Origin: Pseudomonas sp. ML96
Lineage (GTDB): Bacteria > Pseudomonadota > Gammaproteobacteria > Pseudomonadales > Pseudomonadaceae
Length of the DNA: 64,000 nt
Assembly (NCBI RefSeq): GCF_000761545.1
Contig: NZ_JPMY01000012.1
Coordinates: forward strand, 154,661-218,660
Direction: 5' to 3'
Shown: piece by piece, positions 24,531-32,345 of the stretch
Position numbering within the stretch: the stretch's first letter is position 1
How the letters are laid out: every line of letters starts with the position of its first letter
Made by a program: the position numbers and the translations under genes
Notes under the pieces: generated by a model
Told to the model about the DNA's origin: nothing
Databases searched by the model: none
The model's input: the letters and a program-made list of their open reading frames with translations, nothing else

Positions 24531-26179
24531 AGCTCCGCACTCGCCTGGAAGATACCCAGGTTCACCGGAATGCCGCGCTTAGCCAGGGCCTCATAGAACT
24601 CCGGAACCTGCCCGGTTGCCTGGAAGTGCCCTTTGACCCGGCCGTTCTCGTCGAAGCCGGTCTGCTGGAAGCGGAAGATCTCGTTGAGCTGGATGGTGCT
24701 CTGCTCCATCCCGGTGATCTCGCTGATGCTGGTAATGCGCCGCGAACCATCGCCGAAGCGCGTCTGCTGCACGATCAATTGCACCGCCGAGGCGATCTGT
24801 TCACGAATGGCCTGAACCGGCAGGTCCATACCGGCCATCAGCACCATGACCTCGAGACGCCGCAGCATGTCGCGCGGGCTGTTGGCGTGGCCGGTGGTCA
24901 GAGAGCCATCGTGACCGGTGTTCATCGCCTGGAGCATATCCAGCGCCTCACCGCCCCGGCACTCGCCGACCACGATGCGGTCCGGGCGCATACGCAGGCA
25001 GTTACGCACCAGATCACGAATGGTCACCTGGCCCTTGCCCTCCATGTTGGCCGGGCGCGCCTCCAGCGATACCACGTGCGGCTGCACCAGCTTCAGCTCG
25101 GCGGCATCCTCCACCGTGACCACGCGCTCGGCCACCGGAATGAAGTTGGAGAGGATATTGAGCAGAGTGGTCTTGCCCGAGCCAGTACCACCAGACACCA
25201 CGATGTTCAGACGCTGCTCCACGGCGGTACGAAGGAACTCGACCATCTGTGGATTGATGGTGCCGAAGCCCAGCAGGTCATCGGTGGTCAGCTTCTTGTC
25301 GGAGAACTTACGAATGGTCAGGCATGGCCCGCGCAGCGCCAGCGGTGGAATGATGGCATTGACGCGCGAGCCATCCTTCAGGCGCGCATCGACCATCGGC
25401 GAACTCTCGTCGATACGCCGACCGAGAGGCGAGATGATCCGCTCGATGGTCGACAACACAGCGGCATTGCAGCTGAAGTTGATTGGCGTCTTCTCCAGGC
25501 GACCGGAGCGCTCTACGTAAATATCGTCATGGGCGTTGACCATGATCTCGCTGACCGTTCTGTCGGCGATCAGGTCTTCCAGCGGGCCGAGGCCAATGGC
25601 CTCGTCCAGCACGATCTTGCGCAGCGTCTCGGTATTCAGCGTTGGCAGGCGGCCACCGACCTGCTGGAGGATCTCGTCGATCAGCCCGGACAGCGTGGTG
25701 CGGACCTGATCGTGATCCATGCTGTCGAGGTTCATCCGCCGCAGGTCGAGCGCGCGGAACAGCTCGCCCTGGATGAACTGTGCCCACTCCATGTAGGCAT
25801 GGTTGAGATCAGGCTCTTCCTGCAACTCGACGCAGTCTTCCGCGCCTACCGGAGCGAGGCTTTCCGGCTCGTCACTGGTCTGCGGATGCAGGGCACGCAC
25901 TCGCACCAGGTAGCCACCAATGGCGATGGCATCCTCCGGCGTCAGCGGGCCATGCCGCGAGACCGCGCGATCATTGACGTAGACCTCGTAGCCACGACTG
26001 ACGTCTTCGACGAACAGCCCGGCCAGCGAATGCTCGATACGCGCATGCACCGGCGCGACTTTCCAACCGCGCAGGCGAATCAGACCAGAGCGGGCCCGCC
26101 CTAGCTCGCAGTAGGCGCTGGCGCAGGTCAGCTTCTCTAGCGGCTTGCCATCGCGATAGGTGACTTCGATCTCGAACAT
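24527..26179 (-). CDS. tadA: TadA/CpaF secretion ATPase with N-terminal FHA-like domain
   Basis: Protein of 550 residues, about 100 longer than a plain TadA. Residues about 1-100 look like a forkhead-associated domain (CELGRARSGLIRL, APVHARIEH, EVYVNDRAVSRHG, AIAIGGYLVRV). The rest is a CpaF ATPase: IMVNAHDDIYVERSGRLE near 212, Walker A GGTGSGKTT at 330-338, Walker B region RIVVGECRGGEALDML near 401 and the His box GHDGSLTTGHAN near 422. Powers pilus extension and retraction. In the FHA part the usual Ser-Arg before the His is Ala-Pro, so phosphothreonine binding may be altered. Confidence 0.92.
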   Translation of the reverse strand: MFEIEVTYRDGKPLEKLTCASAYCELGRARSGLIRLRGWKVAPVHARIEHSLAGLFVEDVSRGYEVYVNDRAVSRHGPLTPEDAIAIGGYLVRVRALHPQTSDEPESLAPVGAEDCVELQEEPDLNHAYMEWAQFIQGELFRALDLRRMNLDSMDHDQVRTTLSGLIDEILQQVGGRLPTLNTETLRKIVLDEAIGLGPLEDLIADRTVSEIMVNAHDDIYVERSGRLEKTPINFSCNAAVLSTIERIISPLGRRIDESSPMVDARLKDGSRVNAIIPPLALRGPCLTIRKFSDKKLTTDDLLGFGTINPQMVEFLRTAVEQRLNIVVSGGTGSGKTTLLNILSNFIPVAERVVTVEDAAELKLVQPHVVSLEARPANMEGKGQVTIRDLVRNCLRMRPDRIVVGECRGGEALDMLQAMNTGHDGSLTTGHANSPRDMLRRLEVMVLMAGMDLPVQAIREQIASAVQLIVQQTRFGDGSRRITSISEITGMEQSTIQLNEIFRFQQTGFDENGRVKGHFQATGQVPEFYEALAKRGIPVNLGIFQASAEL

Positions 26180-26186
26180 GGCGGCC

Positions 26187-27647
26187 TCAGTCGATCAGCT
26201 CGATGGCCCCGGCACTCTGCCGATAGCGCTCGATCATTTTGTCCTGGCGCTTGAGCTCCTGGGCGCTCACCGAGTCCGGTGCCTCAGTTAGCAGACGCGG
26301 AGTGATGAAGATCACCAGTTCGGTACGATTGCCCTTGAAGCTCTTGTTGTGGAACAGGGTTCCGATCACAGGTAGATCCTTCAACCAGACCAGACCTTCG
26401 CGGGAAGTCTGGCTGTCTTCGGTGACTAGGCCAGAGAGCACCAGGGTCTCGCCAACGCGCAGTTGCACGTCGTTTTCCGTGCGGCGGGTCTTGAACGCCG
26501 GGTACTCGCCGACCTGGTTGGCCTTGTCGAGCTGGCTGATCTCAGCCTGCACCTTGGTCGCGACCTGGTCGCTGCCGTACAGCTTGGGCTCGATGTTGAG
26601 CAGGATGCCGAAGTCCTTGTACTCCACCGACGGGCCGCTGATGCTGCTGGTCACCACCGGCACCTCGCCACCGACAGTCAGTTGCGCCTTGCCACCACTG
26701 CGCGCAGACAGGCGCGGCGAAGCCAAAGTCAGCGCCGAGCCGTTCTTCTCCAGCAGGTTGATACGCGAAGTCAGCTCACTGGCGATACCCCAATAGCCTT
26801 GCCAGCCGTCGATAGTCTGGACACTGCCACCATCGGCACCAAAGCCTACATATGGACCGTCAATACTGGTGCTCCAGTTGACACCCAGCTCCTCGACATC
26901 ATCTTTGGCGAACTCGGTGATGCGCACGTCGAAATACACCATCGGCGCATCGTATTCGGAGGTCAGCTGAGCCAGCACTAGCACGTCCGGATAGCTTTTC
27001 TGCACCAGTTCGATGCGATTGATGTCGACCTGATCGAGGCTGCCGTCGATGACGATCTGCCGCCCTACGGCCTTGATGCTGATGCCGGGAATCTTGCCGA
27101 GCATGGCCTGCACTTCGCTCAGCACTTCGCTAGCGTCTGACTTGGCTGCCGCTCCAGTCTGCTCCTCGGCCAGCACGATGACGTTGTCACCGTAGGGTTT
27201 GACCGCATCCTTGATCTGCACCAGTTGCTCGGCACTGACGCGACCATCGATCACCACCTGACGACCCACGGTCCGGATGCGTGCTCCAGGAATGCCGGAC
27301 AGCATGGCGCGCAGCTCCGGCATCTGGCGATAGCCATTGCCTTTGGCGACAACCACGCTCATCTGCTCACGACTGCCATCCTCGAACCAGACGTGCACGG
27401 TGGTCTCGCCATCCTGCTGGGCGGTAAGCACGACCTCTTCGTTCTTCAGCATGGTCGCGCTGATCAGGTCGACATTACCGACCGCCACACGCTCGACACC
27501 CGGCGCCTTGAGAACACGCACATCGCCGTCGTACAACACCAGCGAGGTGGGAAGTACGGTGGCCTGCGCCGAAAGGCTCAGGCACAGGATTGCCAGCATT
27601 CCTACTAGAGATCGCATCTTGTTTTGCCCTGGTTTGGTCTTGCTCAT
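26187..27647 (-). CDS. rcpA: RcpA/CpaC secretin of the Tad pilus
   Basis: Outer-membrane secretin of 486 residues. Signal peptide (SLVGMLAILCLSLSAQA), N-terminal pilus-secretin domain (about 30-105), then two near-duplicate BON-like modules (LSGIPGARIRTVGRQVVIDG and LGKIPGISIKAVGRQIVIDG), and the C-terminal secretin domain with VGGEVPVVTS, KTRRTENDVQLRVGETLVLS and LVIFITPRLL. The start at 27647 is used; an in-frame ATG at 27617 would still keep the signal peptide. It is 7 bp before tadA and 91 bp after rcpC. Confidence 0.92.
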   Translation of the reverse strand: MSKTKPGQNKMRSLVGMLAILCLSLSAQATVLPTSLVLYDGDVRVLKAPGVERVAVGNVDLISATMLKNEEVVLTAQQDGETTVHVWFEDGSREQMSVVVAKGNGYRQMPELRAMLSGIPGARIRTVGRQVVIDGRVSAEQLVQIKDAVKPYGDNVIVLAEEQTGAAAKSDASEVLSEVQAMLGKIPGISIKAVGRQIVIDGSLDQVDINRIELVQKSYPDVLVLAQLTSEYDAPMVYFDVRITEFAKDDVEELGVNWSTSIDGPYVGFGADGGSVQTIDGWQGYWGIASELTSRINLLEKNGSALTLASPRLSARSGGKAQLTVGGEVPVVTSSISGPSVEYKDFGILLNIEPKLYGSDQVATKVQAEISQLDKANQVGEYPAFKTRRTENDVQLRVGETLVLSGLVTEDSQTSREGLVWLKDLPVIGTLFHNKSFKGNRTELVIFITPRLLTEAPDSVSAQELKRQDKMIERYRQSAGAIELID

Positions 27648-27738
27648 TCTTTATTTATTGTTCGCCAGTCAAGGAGCGGCCCCTGTCCGCTCCTGTCGCC
27701 CCCTAGCGAGGTTCAGTCATCGCTGCAGGAGCCCTGCC

Positions 27739-29637
27739 CTACTCCAGGCGTAGCGTCTGTATCGGCAGAACCCCCTGTTTGCCGGTACCGCCCGGGATAA
27801 ACTGAATGGTGCGAGTGCTTTCGCGGCGAGCAGTGGTAGACGGCACATCGCGCGGGGTTTCCACCCCGACGCTGACGCCGCGAGCGAGCACGTTGCCGTT
27901 GCCATCCACCACCTTGCCGTCGACCACCTTGCCGATGGCCTTGCCGTCGGTGCCATACAGGGTGTCGCCACGCACGTTGCCGAGCACCTTGCCCGATGCA
28001 TCACGCACGACCTGCTGGACATCCTTGCGCAGGCCGACCTCGGCATTGGCGTTGAGATTGCCGGCCATGTCGTAGACCTTGCCGTCACGCACGGTGCCGA
28101 CCTTGCGCCCCTGGCTGTCGATCACGTCGTTGCCGACCACAGTGCCGATGGCGTTGCCGTTGGCATCGCGCACCACCAGCACTGCATCAGCCATCGGCTT
28201 GCCATCGCTACCAAGCACGGCCTGCTCGACCTTGCCCAGCACCTTGCCGTCACTGCCGACGGCCACGCCATCCTTGATGGTGCCGAGCACCTTGCCATCG
28301 GCGCCGATCACTTTGCCGTCCACCACTCGGCCAAGTACCTTGCCGCTGGCATCGCGGACGATCTCGCCCCGCGTACCGATCACATTGCCCTGGGCATCGA
28401 CCAGCTTGCCGTTGACCAGCTTGCCGCTGATATCGGCTCCGGCCCCCTGCACCTGCGAAGCACTCATGTCGATCACCCGGCCACTGGAGTCGAGCGCGGC
28501 ATTCTTCTCCACCCGCCCCAGCTCCTTGCCGTCCAGGCCTACGGCCTTGCCGTCCTGATAGGAGCCGATGACATTGCCCTTGGCATCGACCACCTTGCCA
28601 TCGACCACCTTGCCGATCACATTGCCCTCGGCGTCACGCACCACGGTGGCGCGGTCACGCATGCGCAGCAGCGGATCGTCGGCTGACAGACCGCGCACGA
28701 TGCGGCCCATGACCTTGCCGTCGAGACCGACGGCCTGGCCGTCGACGATATGGCCGATGATGCGGCCATTCATGTCCACCACGTTGTCACCAACGATGCG
28801 CCCTAGCACTTTGCCGTCAGCATCGAGCACGACATCGACCGTTTCCGCAGGCAGTGGGTCCAACAGGCTGGACACAGTGACCTGCCCCAACTCAGCAGCG
28901 CTGCTGTCCTTGGGGTGGCGCAATACGGCAACCAGCTCGCCGGCCTTCTCGGCCAGCTCCACGCGTGCTACCTGTGCCGGCGTGAGCATCAGCGACAGGG
29001 TCGAGAAGTTCATGTTGAAGCCGTCAGGCGTGCTGCGGTCGTAGAAGTTCTCGTACTTGCGGCCCTTGGCATCCTCGCGACCGGCAGCGAGCACCTCGAC
29101 GTCCTGCAGCACGTTGATGACCACCTCGTCCGAGTAGTTGAGCTGCTCCTGCAGGCCGATGTCGGTAGAGGAGAAGGTACCGAGCAGGTCGATGCGGTCG
29201 CCAGGGCGCAACATGCCATCGAACGAATTGATCTTGCTGACCTTCACCGTCTTCACGCGCTTGCCCAGCTCGACGTTCTCCGAGAAGCGCGACACGCCGT
29301 CCTGCTCCACCGACTCCCAGGTAATCGGCCGGCCCTTCTGCAGGGCCTGAACGGTCATGCGGTTCTCCAGCTTCGGCCAGTCATCGGACATAACCACGTT
29401 CGAGGGCAGGTAGTCACTCGGCACATCCATCACCGCGACGTTCTCTGGCGTCAGCGACTGAGCCTTGTCGATATCGACCTTGGGCACGATCACCGAGACC
29501 ATCACCTGGGCGGCCGGCTGGTACGCCGCCCGGTACTGGGACTCCTTGGCCTTCAGATACAGCCAACCGAGCAGCGCAGCGAGCACCCCGCAAGCGATGG
29601 CAATGATCAGTAGTTTTTTCCCCGAAACAGCTGACAT
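27739..29637 (-). CDS. rcpC: RcpC/CpaB pilus assembly protein with a long Gly/Asp repeat extension
   Basis: Protein of 632 residues, about twice the usual CpaB/RcpC length. Residues 9-28 are a membrane anchor; 45-110 form a SAF-like domain (SVIVPKVDIDKAQSLTPENV); 125-265 are the conserved CpaB/RcpC domain (TVKVSKINSFDGMLRPGDRI, FSTLSLMLTPAQVARVELAE). From about 268 to 588 come roughly 19 repeats of 13-18 residues of the type RDASGKVLGRVVDGKVIG, followed by a 44-residue tail. I chose the ATG at 29637 (GGGGAA upstream); the frame extends 12 bp to a TTG. The repeat part should be periplasmic. Its role is unknown. Confidence 0.9.
   Translation of the reverse strand: MSAVSGKKLLIIAIACGVLAALLGWLYLKAKESQYRAAYQPAAQVMVSVIVPKVDIDKAQSLTPENVAVMDVPSDYLPSNVVMSDDWPKLENRMTVQALQKGRPITWESVEQDGVSRFSENVELGKRVKTVKVSKINSFDGMLRPGDRIDLLGTFSSTDIGLQEQLNYSDEVVINVLQDVEVLAAGREDAKGRKYENFYDRSTPDGFNMNFSTLSLMLTPAQVARVELAEKAGELVAVLRHPKDSSAAELGQVTVSSLLDPLPAETVDVVLDADGKVLGRIVGDNVVDMNGRIIGHIVDGQAVGLDGKVMGRIVRGLSADDPLLRMRDRATVVRDAEGNVIGKVVDGKVVDAKGNVIGSYQDGKAVGLDGKELGRVEKNAALDSSGRVIDMSASQVQGAGADISGKLVNGKLVDAQGNVIGTRGEIVRDASGKVLGRVVDGKVIGADGKVLGTIKDGVAVGSDGKVLGKVEQAVLGSDGKPMADAVLVVRDANGNAIGTVVGNDVIDSQGRKVGTVRDGKVYDMAGNLNANAEVGLRKDVQQVVRDASGKVLGNVRGDTLYGTDGKAIGKVVDGKVVDGNGNVLARGVSVGVETPRDVPSTTARRESTRTIQFIPGGTGKQGVLPIQTLRLE
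27874..28836 (-). repeat. Repeat array inside rcpC encoding Gly/Asp-rich units
   Basis: About 960 bp encoding some 19 degenerate tandem units with consensus D-x-x-G-[KN]-V-[IL]-G-x-V-x-D-G-K-x-V. At DNA level the plus strand repeatedly shows ACCTTGCCGTCG-like blocks. Such arrays can expand or contract by recombination, so copy number may vary between strains. Confidence 0.85.
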
Positions 29638-29734
29638 GTTGTTCCCCAATTACTCCGTTGGCCCGACAGGCGCCGCGCCGAATTTTTCTTGTTAAAGCCC
29701 TGTTCCCTTCTCTCGCCCTGGCAGCTGGAGTGGG

Positions 29735-30766
29735 TTATTTGGTCAACGTCCAGTAGCTCAAAGCCGGATCGTAGGTGTACGTCACCGTGCTACCGCCTCC
29801 GCAATTGCCACTGGTGGCGCCATTGATGAAGCCGCCCACGCCATCACTGGTAAGGCGGATGGATGGGTCGTTGAATTTGTCCACAAGGCTCTTGTTCACT
29901 ACTGGATCGAGCACTGCACCGCTGGCGATGTTGCTGTTCCAACCGCCAGGCATCACCAGACACGGCGAGTAGCCGGTCCAGTTGCTGTTCGGGGCGTTGA
30001 CGAACTTCACCGTCACCAGCTCCGTACCCTCGCTGCCCACTGCGGTGCCGATTGGGGAGGAAAGCGTGCTCTTCAGCGAGTAGAGACTGCCACCCAGCTC
30101 GTAGCCGGCGGTCTGTGGTGCACCCTTGCCGTCGAGTTCCACCACTCTGCGCATCGGCAGGGCGGTATATCCGGTTGGCTGCGGATCGAGCAGCTTGCGC
30201 TGGTCTGCCGAGTAGTATTTGTTCTTGTACAGATAGGCAAAGCCGCGAACCTGACCACCCGAGGTCAGCGCCATCAACGGCAGCTCGTTACCGTTCTCGT
30301 CGACCCACTGGCGCGTGCTCGACGCACCGCCATAAATGATGTTGCCGTTCTCGTCGACAAACACGCAGTCGCCAGACTGGGTACGCTGGCACCAGGCGAG
30401 AATGTTGCCGGCGCCATCCATCAGCATGTCGCCATCCATTCGACCCAACTGATTGCCGTCCGCGTCGTAGACCCACTCGATAGACGGCAGCTGAGAGGCG
30501 GCATCGGGTAGCGGCGTATTATCTGTCGGTGGCGTGTCACCATCGTCGTAGTCGTCTTCCTCGCTATCGTTCTCGTTGAAGCGCACCTTGGTGTTGTTGT
30601 AGAGCTGCACCTTGTTCATTTCGCTGGACTGGGTGCGGTAGCCACGCTGCACGTTGTCGAACAACTTGGTGACATCGGTGGTGGAAGCCAGCAGCGCCGC
30701 GCCGGTGACACCGAGCACCACCATGTACTCGGTCATCGACTGGCCCAACTGACGAATGCGGTTCAT
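29735..30766 (-). CDS. Large Flp-type prepilin-like protein with RcpC-like repeats
   Basis: Protein of 343 residues. The N-terminus MNRIRQLGQSMTEYMVVLGV matches the Flp prepilin motif G/XXXXEY (cleavage between Gly8 and Gln9) and is followed by a hydrophobic helix to about 28. An acidic spacer (EEDDYDDGD) leads into units such as YDADGNQLGRMDGDMLMDGA and VDENGNIIYGG, the same kind as in RcpC, then an unrecognised C-terminal domain with several Cys residues. Likely a minor pilin or a pilus-associated adhesin. It overlaps the upstream gene by 1 bp (TGATG). Confidence 0.75.
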   Translation of the reverse strand: MNRIRQLGQSMTEYMVVLGVTGAALLASTTDVTKLFDNVQRGYRTQSSEMNKVQLYNNTKVRFNENDSEEDDYDDGDTPPTDNTPLPDAASQLPSIEWVYDADGNQLGRMDGDMLMDGAGNILAWCQRTQSGDCVFVDENGNIIYGGASSTRQWVDENGNELPLMALTSGGQVRGFAYLYKNKYYSADQRKLLDPQPTGYTALPMRRVVELDGKGAPQTAGYELGGSLYSLKSTLSSPIGTAVGSEGTELVTVKFVNAPNSNWTGYSPCLVMPGGWNSNIASGAVLDPVVNKSLVDKFNDPSIRLTSDGVGGFINGATSGNCGGGSTVTYTYDPALSYWTLTK

Positions 30767-31434
30767 CAGCGGTCCATCCTGTTGACCAGAATCTGCGTGC
30801 GACCATCAGCACGGATCAAGCCGACGGTCATCAACTCGCGGCCCTTGGCATAACTGAGAACGAAAGCGTTGCCCTGGTTACTGCGCCCCTCGGCCACCCA
30901 GCCCTGGCGGACCAGCTCGGCTTCGTACCAGGCACGAGTGGCCTCCAGATCATCCTCGCCCAGCAGGAGCACCATGCGCCCTTCACGAATATCGTCGTCA
31001 CTGCGCATATCGCTGATGACCTGCGCGCCTGGCGGCACCGGCATGCCCAGGCCCAGTGGCTGATCACCAGCGCCGTTGGCTGGCGGGTTGGTCAGCAGCA
31101 TGCGGCCGTAGCTGAAACGCTCGTTCTGTGCCTTGACCTGAACCATCATCATGCAGCGACTGTTGATGTGCAGAATCTGGTCCCAACCATCGAACTGGGT
31201 GAAGTCCACAGCCTCCTGCCATTCGTCCGCGTAGAACGCCTTGACCTGCTCCAGAGTGGCAGCAACGCGAAAACCACGCCCGTTCATGGCCGCATGGTTC
31301 CACTGCACGTTGTCGCCTAGCGAACTGACCAGCATGCCGTCCATGCGCGGAAAATCGTCGTAGTCGCAGTCGGCCTGGGCACTGAAGCAGGCCAGGAGCA
31401 ATGCGGCGGGTAGGAGTCGGGAAGGTATGTTCAT
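30766..31434 (-). CDS. Periplasmic hypothetical protein of the Tad locus
   Basis: Protein of 222 residues with a signal peptide (MNIPSRLLPAALLLACFSAQA, cleavage before DCDYDD) and no other membrane segment. Features seen: NGRGFRVAATLEQVKAFYAD, a repeated theme of short helices after a variable loop (also EDDLEATRAWYEAELVRQGW), and RADGRTQILVNRMD at the end. The two ‘argument-like’ segments suggest an internal duplication of a small alpha/beta domain. No family recognised. Coupled by ATGA to the upstream pseudopilin gene and to the prepilin-like gene downstream. Confidence 0.72.
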   Translation of the reverse strand: MNIPSRLLPAALLLACFSAQADCDYDDFPRMDGMLVSSLGDNVQWNHAAMNGRGFRVAATLEQVKAFYADEWQEAVDFTQFDGWDQILHINSRCMMMVQVKAQNERFSYGRMLLTNPPANGAGDQPLGLGMPVPPGAQVISDMRSDDDIREGRMVLLLGEDDLEATRAWYEAELVRQGWVAEGRSNQGNAFVLSYAKGRELMTVGLIRADGRTQILVNRMDR

Positions 31435-32345
31435 TTGAAGTAGCAGAAGCCGGTGGTTACGTTGCAGTTCACATCGCCGTCCGGCATCGGTTCGGTATTG
31501 ATCGGGGCGAAGTTCACATCCTTGAACGACGGTTCAAAGATTCCGATAAGGCTCTTGACCACCCCCCAGATCGGGTTGTCCTCGACCAGCGTGCCGAGCA
31601 CGAAATCGTCGGACTTCTCGCGGAAGTGCTCCTCGCTTTGCGCTACCCAGCCGTCGGCCAGCACTGCGGAGTTGGCTCGCACATCGAGCTGGCCGATGTA
31701 CGTGTCACCAAACAGCGGCTTGCCACCGAGCTGCCCCTTGCTCAAGGGCACGGGAATGTCGACGGACGATCTGTAGAAGTTCTGGGTCGGGTGGGCAATC
31801 TGCAGCAGGTCGTCATCGCCGTGGCCGAAGCTGAAGATGCTGACCGCCTTGGCCACTCCACCCATGAATCCGTTGTAGGTATCGAGAATCGAGTAAGACA
31901 GCGACGGCGTAGCCGAGCTGGCCAGACTGGAGCCGTTCGCTGTACTACCGGCACTGGTCATTGCCTGGCCACTGTGGGTCCAGCGCCATAGTTTGTTGGT
32001 GGCCGTCGGTGTGTCGATGTCAGTGGCGGCGAAGCTGCGGGTCGTCTTCTCGAAAGGCAGCAGGCGCTGTTCGGCACTGTTGCGAATGGCGGCGTCGGAG
32101 CGAGTCGCCAGATAGCCATCTTTGGTATCGATCTGACTGGGTAGATCTTCCTTTTCCTTGCCATAGGGGCTGTACCAGACCGTACGCTCCCAGGCGGTAT
32201 AACGCGCCAGCTCTTGGGACTTGTAAGCCATGTCGGACAGCTTGGCCACCACCGGCACCAGCACGAACAGCAACAACAGGCAGCCGGCCGTCATCACCAC
32301 GAACTCGGCCATCGCCTGGCCCCGGCATTGCTGGCCCATGCTCAT
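31431..32345 (-). CDS. TadE-like pseudopilin
   Basis: Protein of 304 residues. MSMGQQCRGQAMAEFVVMTA has a prepilin-type motif (Gly9/Gln10, AEF in place of TEY) followed by a hydrophobic helix (about 11-35). The remaining domain is periplasmic, rich in Asp and Lys, with no recognised motif and two Cys residues at the very end (CNVTTGFCYFK). Its ATG overlaps the TadG-like gene stop. Family role: minor pilin required for assembly. Confidence 0.72.
   Translation of the reverse strand: MSMGQQCRGQAMAEFVVMTAGCLLLLFVLVPVVAKLSDMAYKSQELARYTAWERTVWYSPYGKEKEDLPSQIDTKDGYLATRSDAAIRNSAEQRLLPFEKTTRSFAATDIDTPTATNKLWRWTHSGQAMTSAGSTANGSSLASSATPSLSYSILDTYNGFMGGVAKAVSIFSFGHGDDDLLQIAHPTQNFYRSSVDIPVPLSKGQLGGKPLFGDTYIGQLDVRANSAVLADGWVAQSEEHFREKSDDFVLGTLVEDNPIWGVVKSLIGIFEPSFKDVNFAPINTEPMPDGDVNCNVTTGFCYFK

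Noticed and set aside
27874..28836. The repeat array in rcpC considered as a CRISPR-like or satellite repeat
   Set aside because: Repeats are in-frame coding units of unequal length without constant spacers; they encode a protein repeat.
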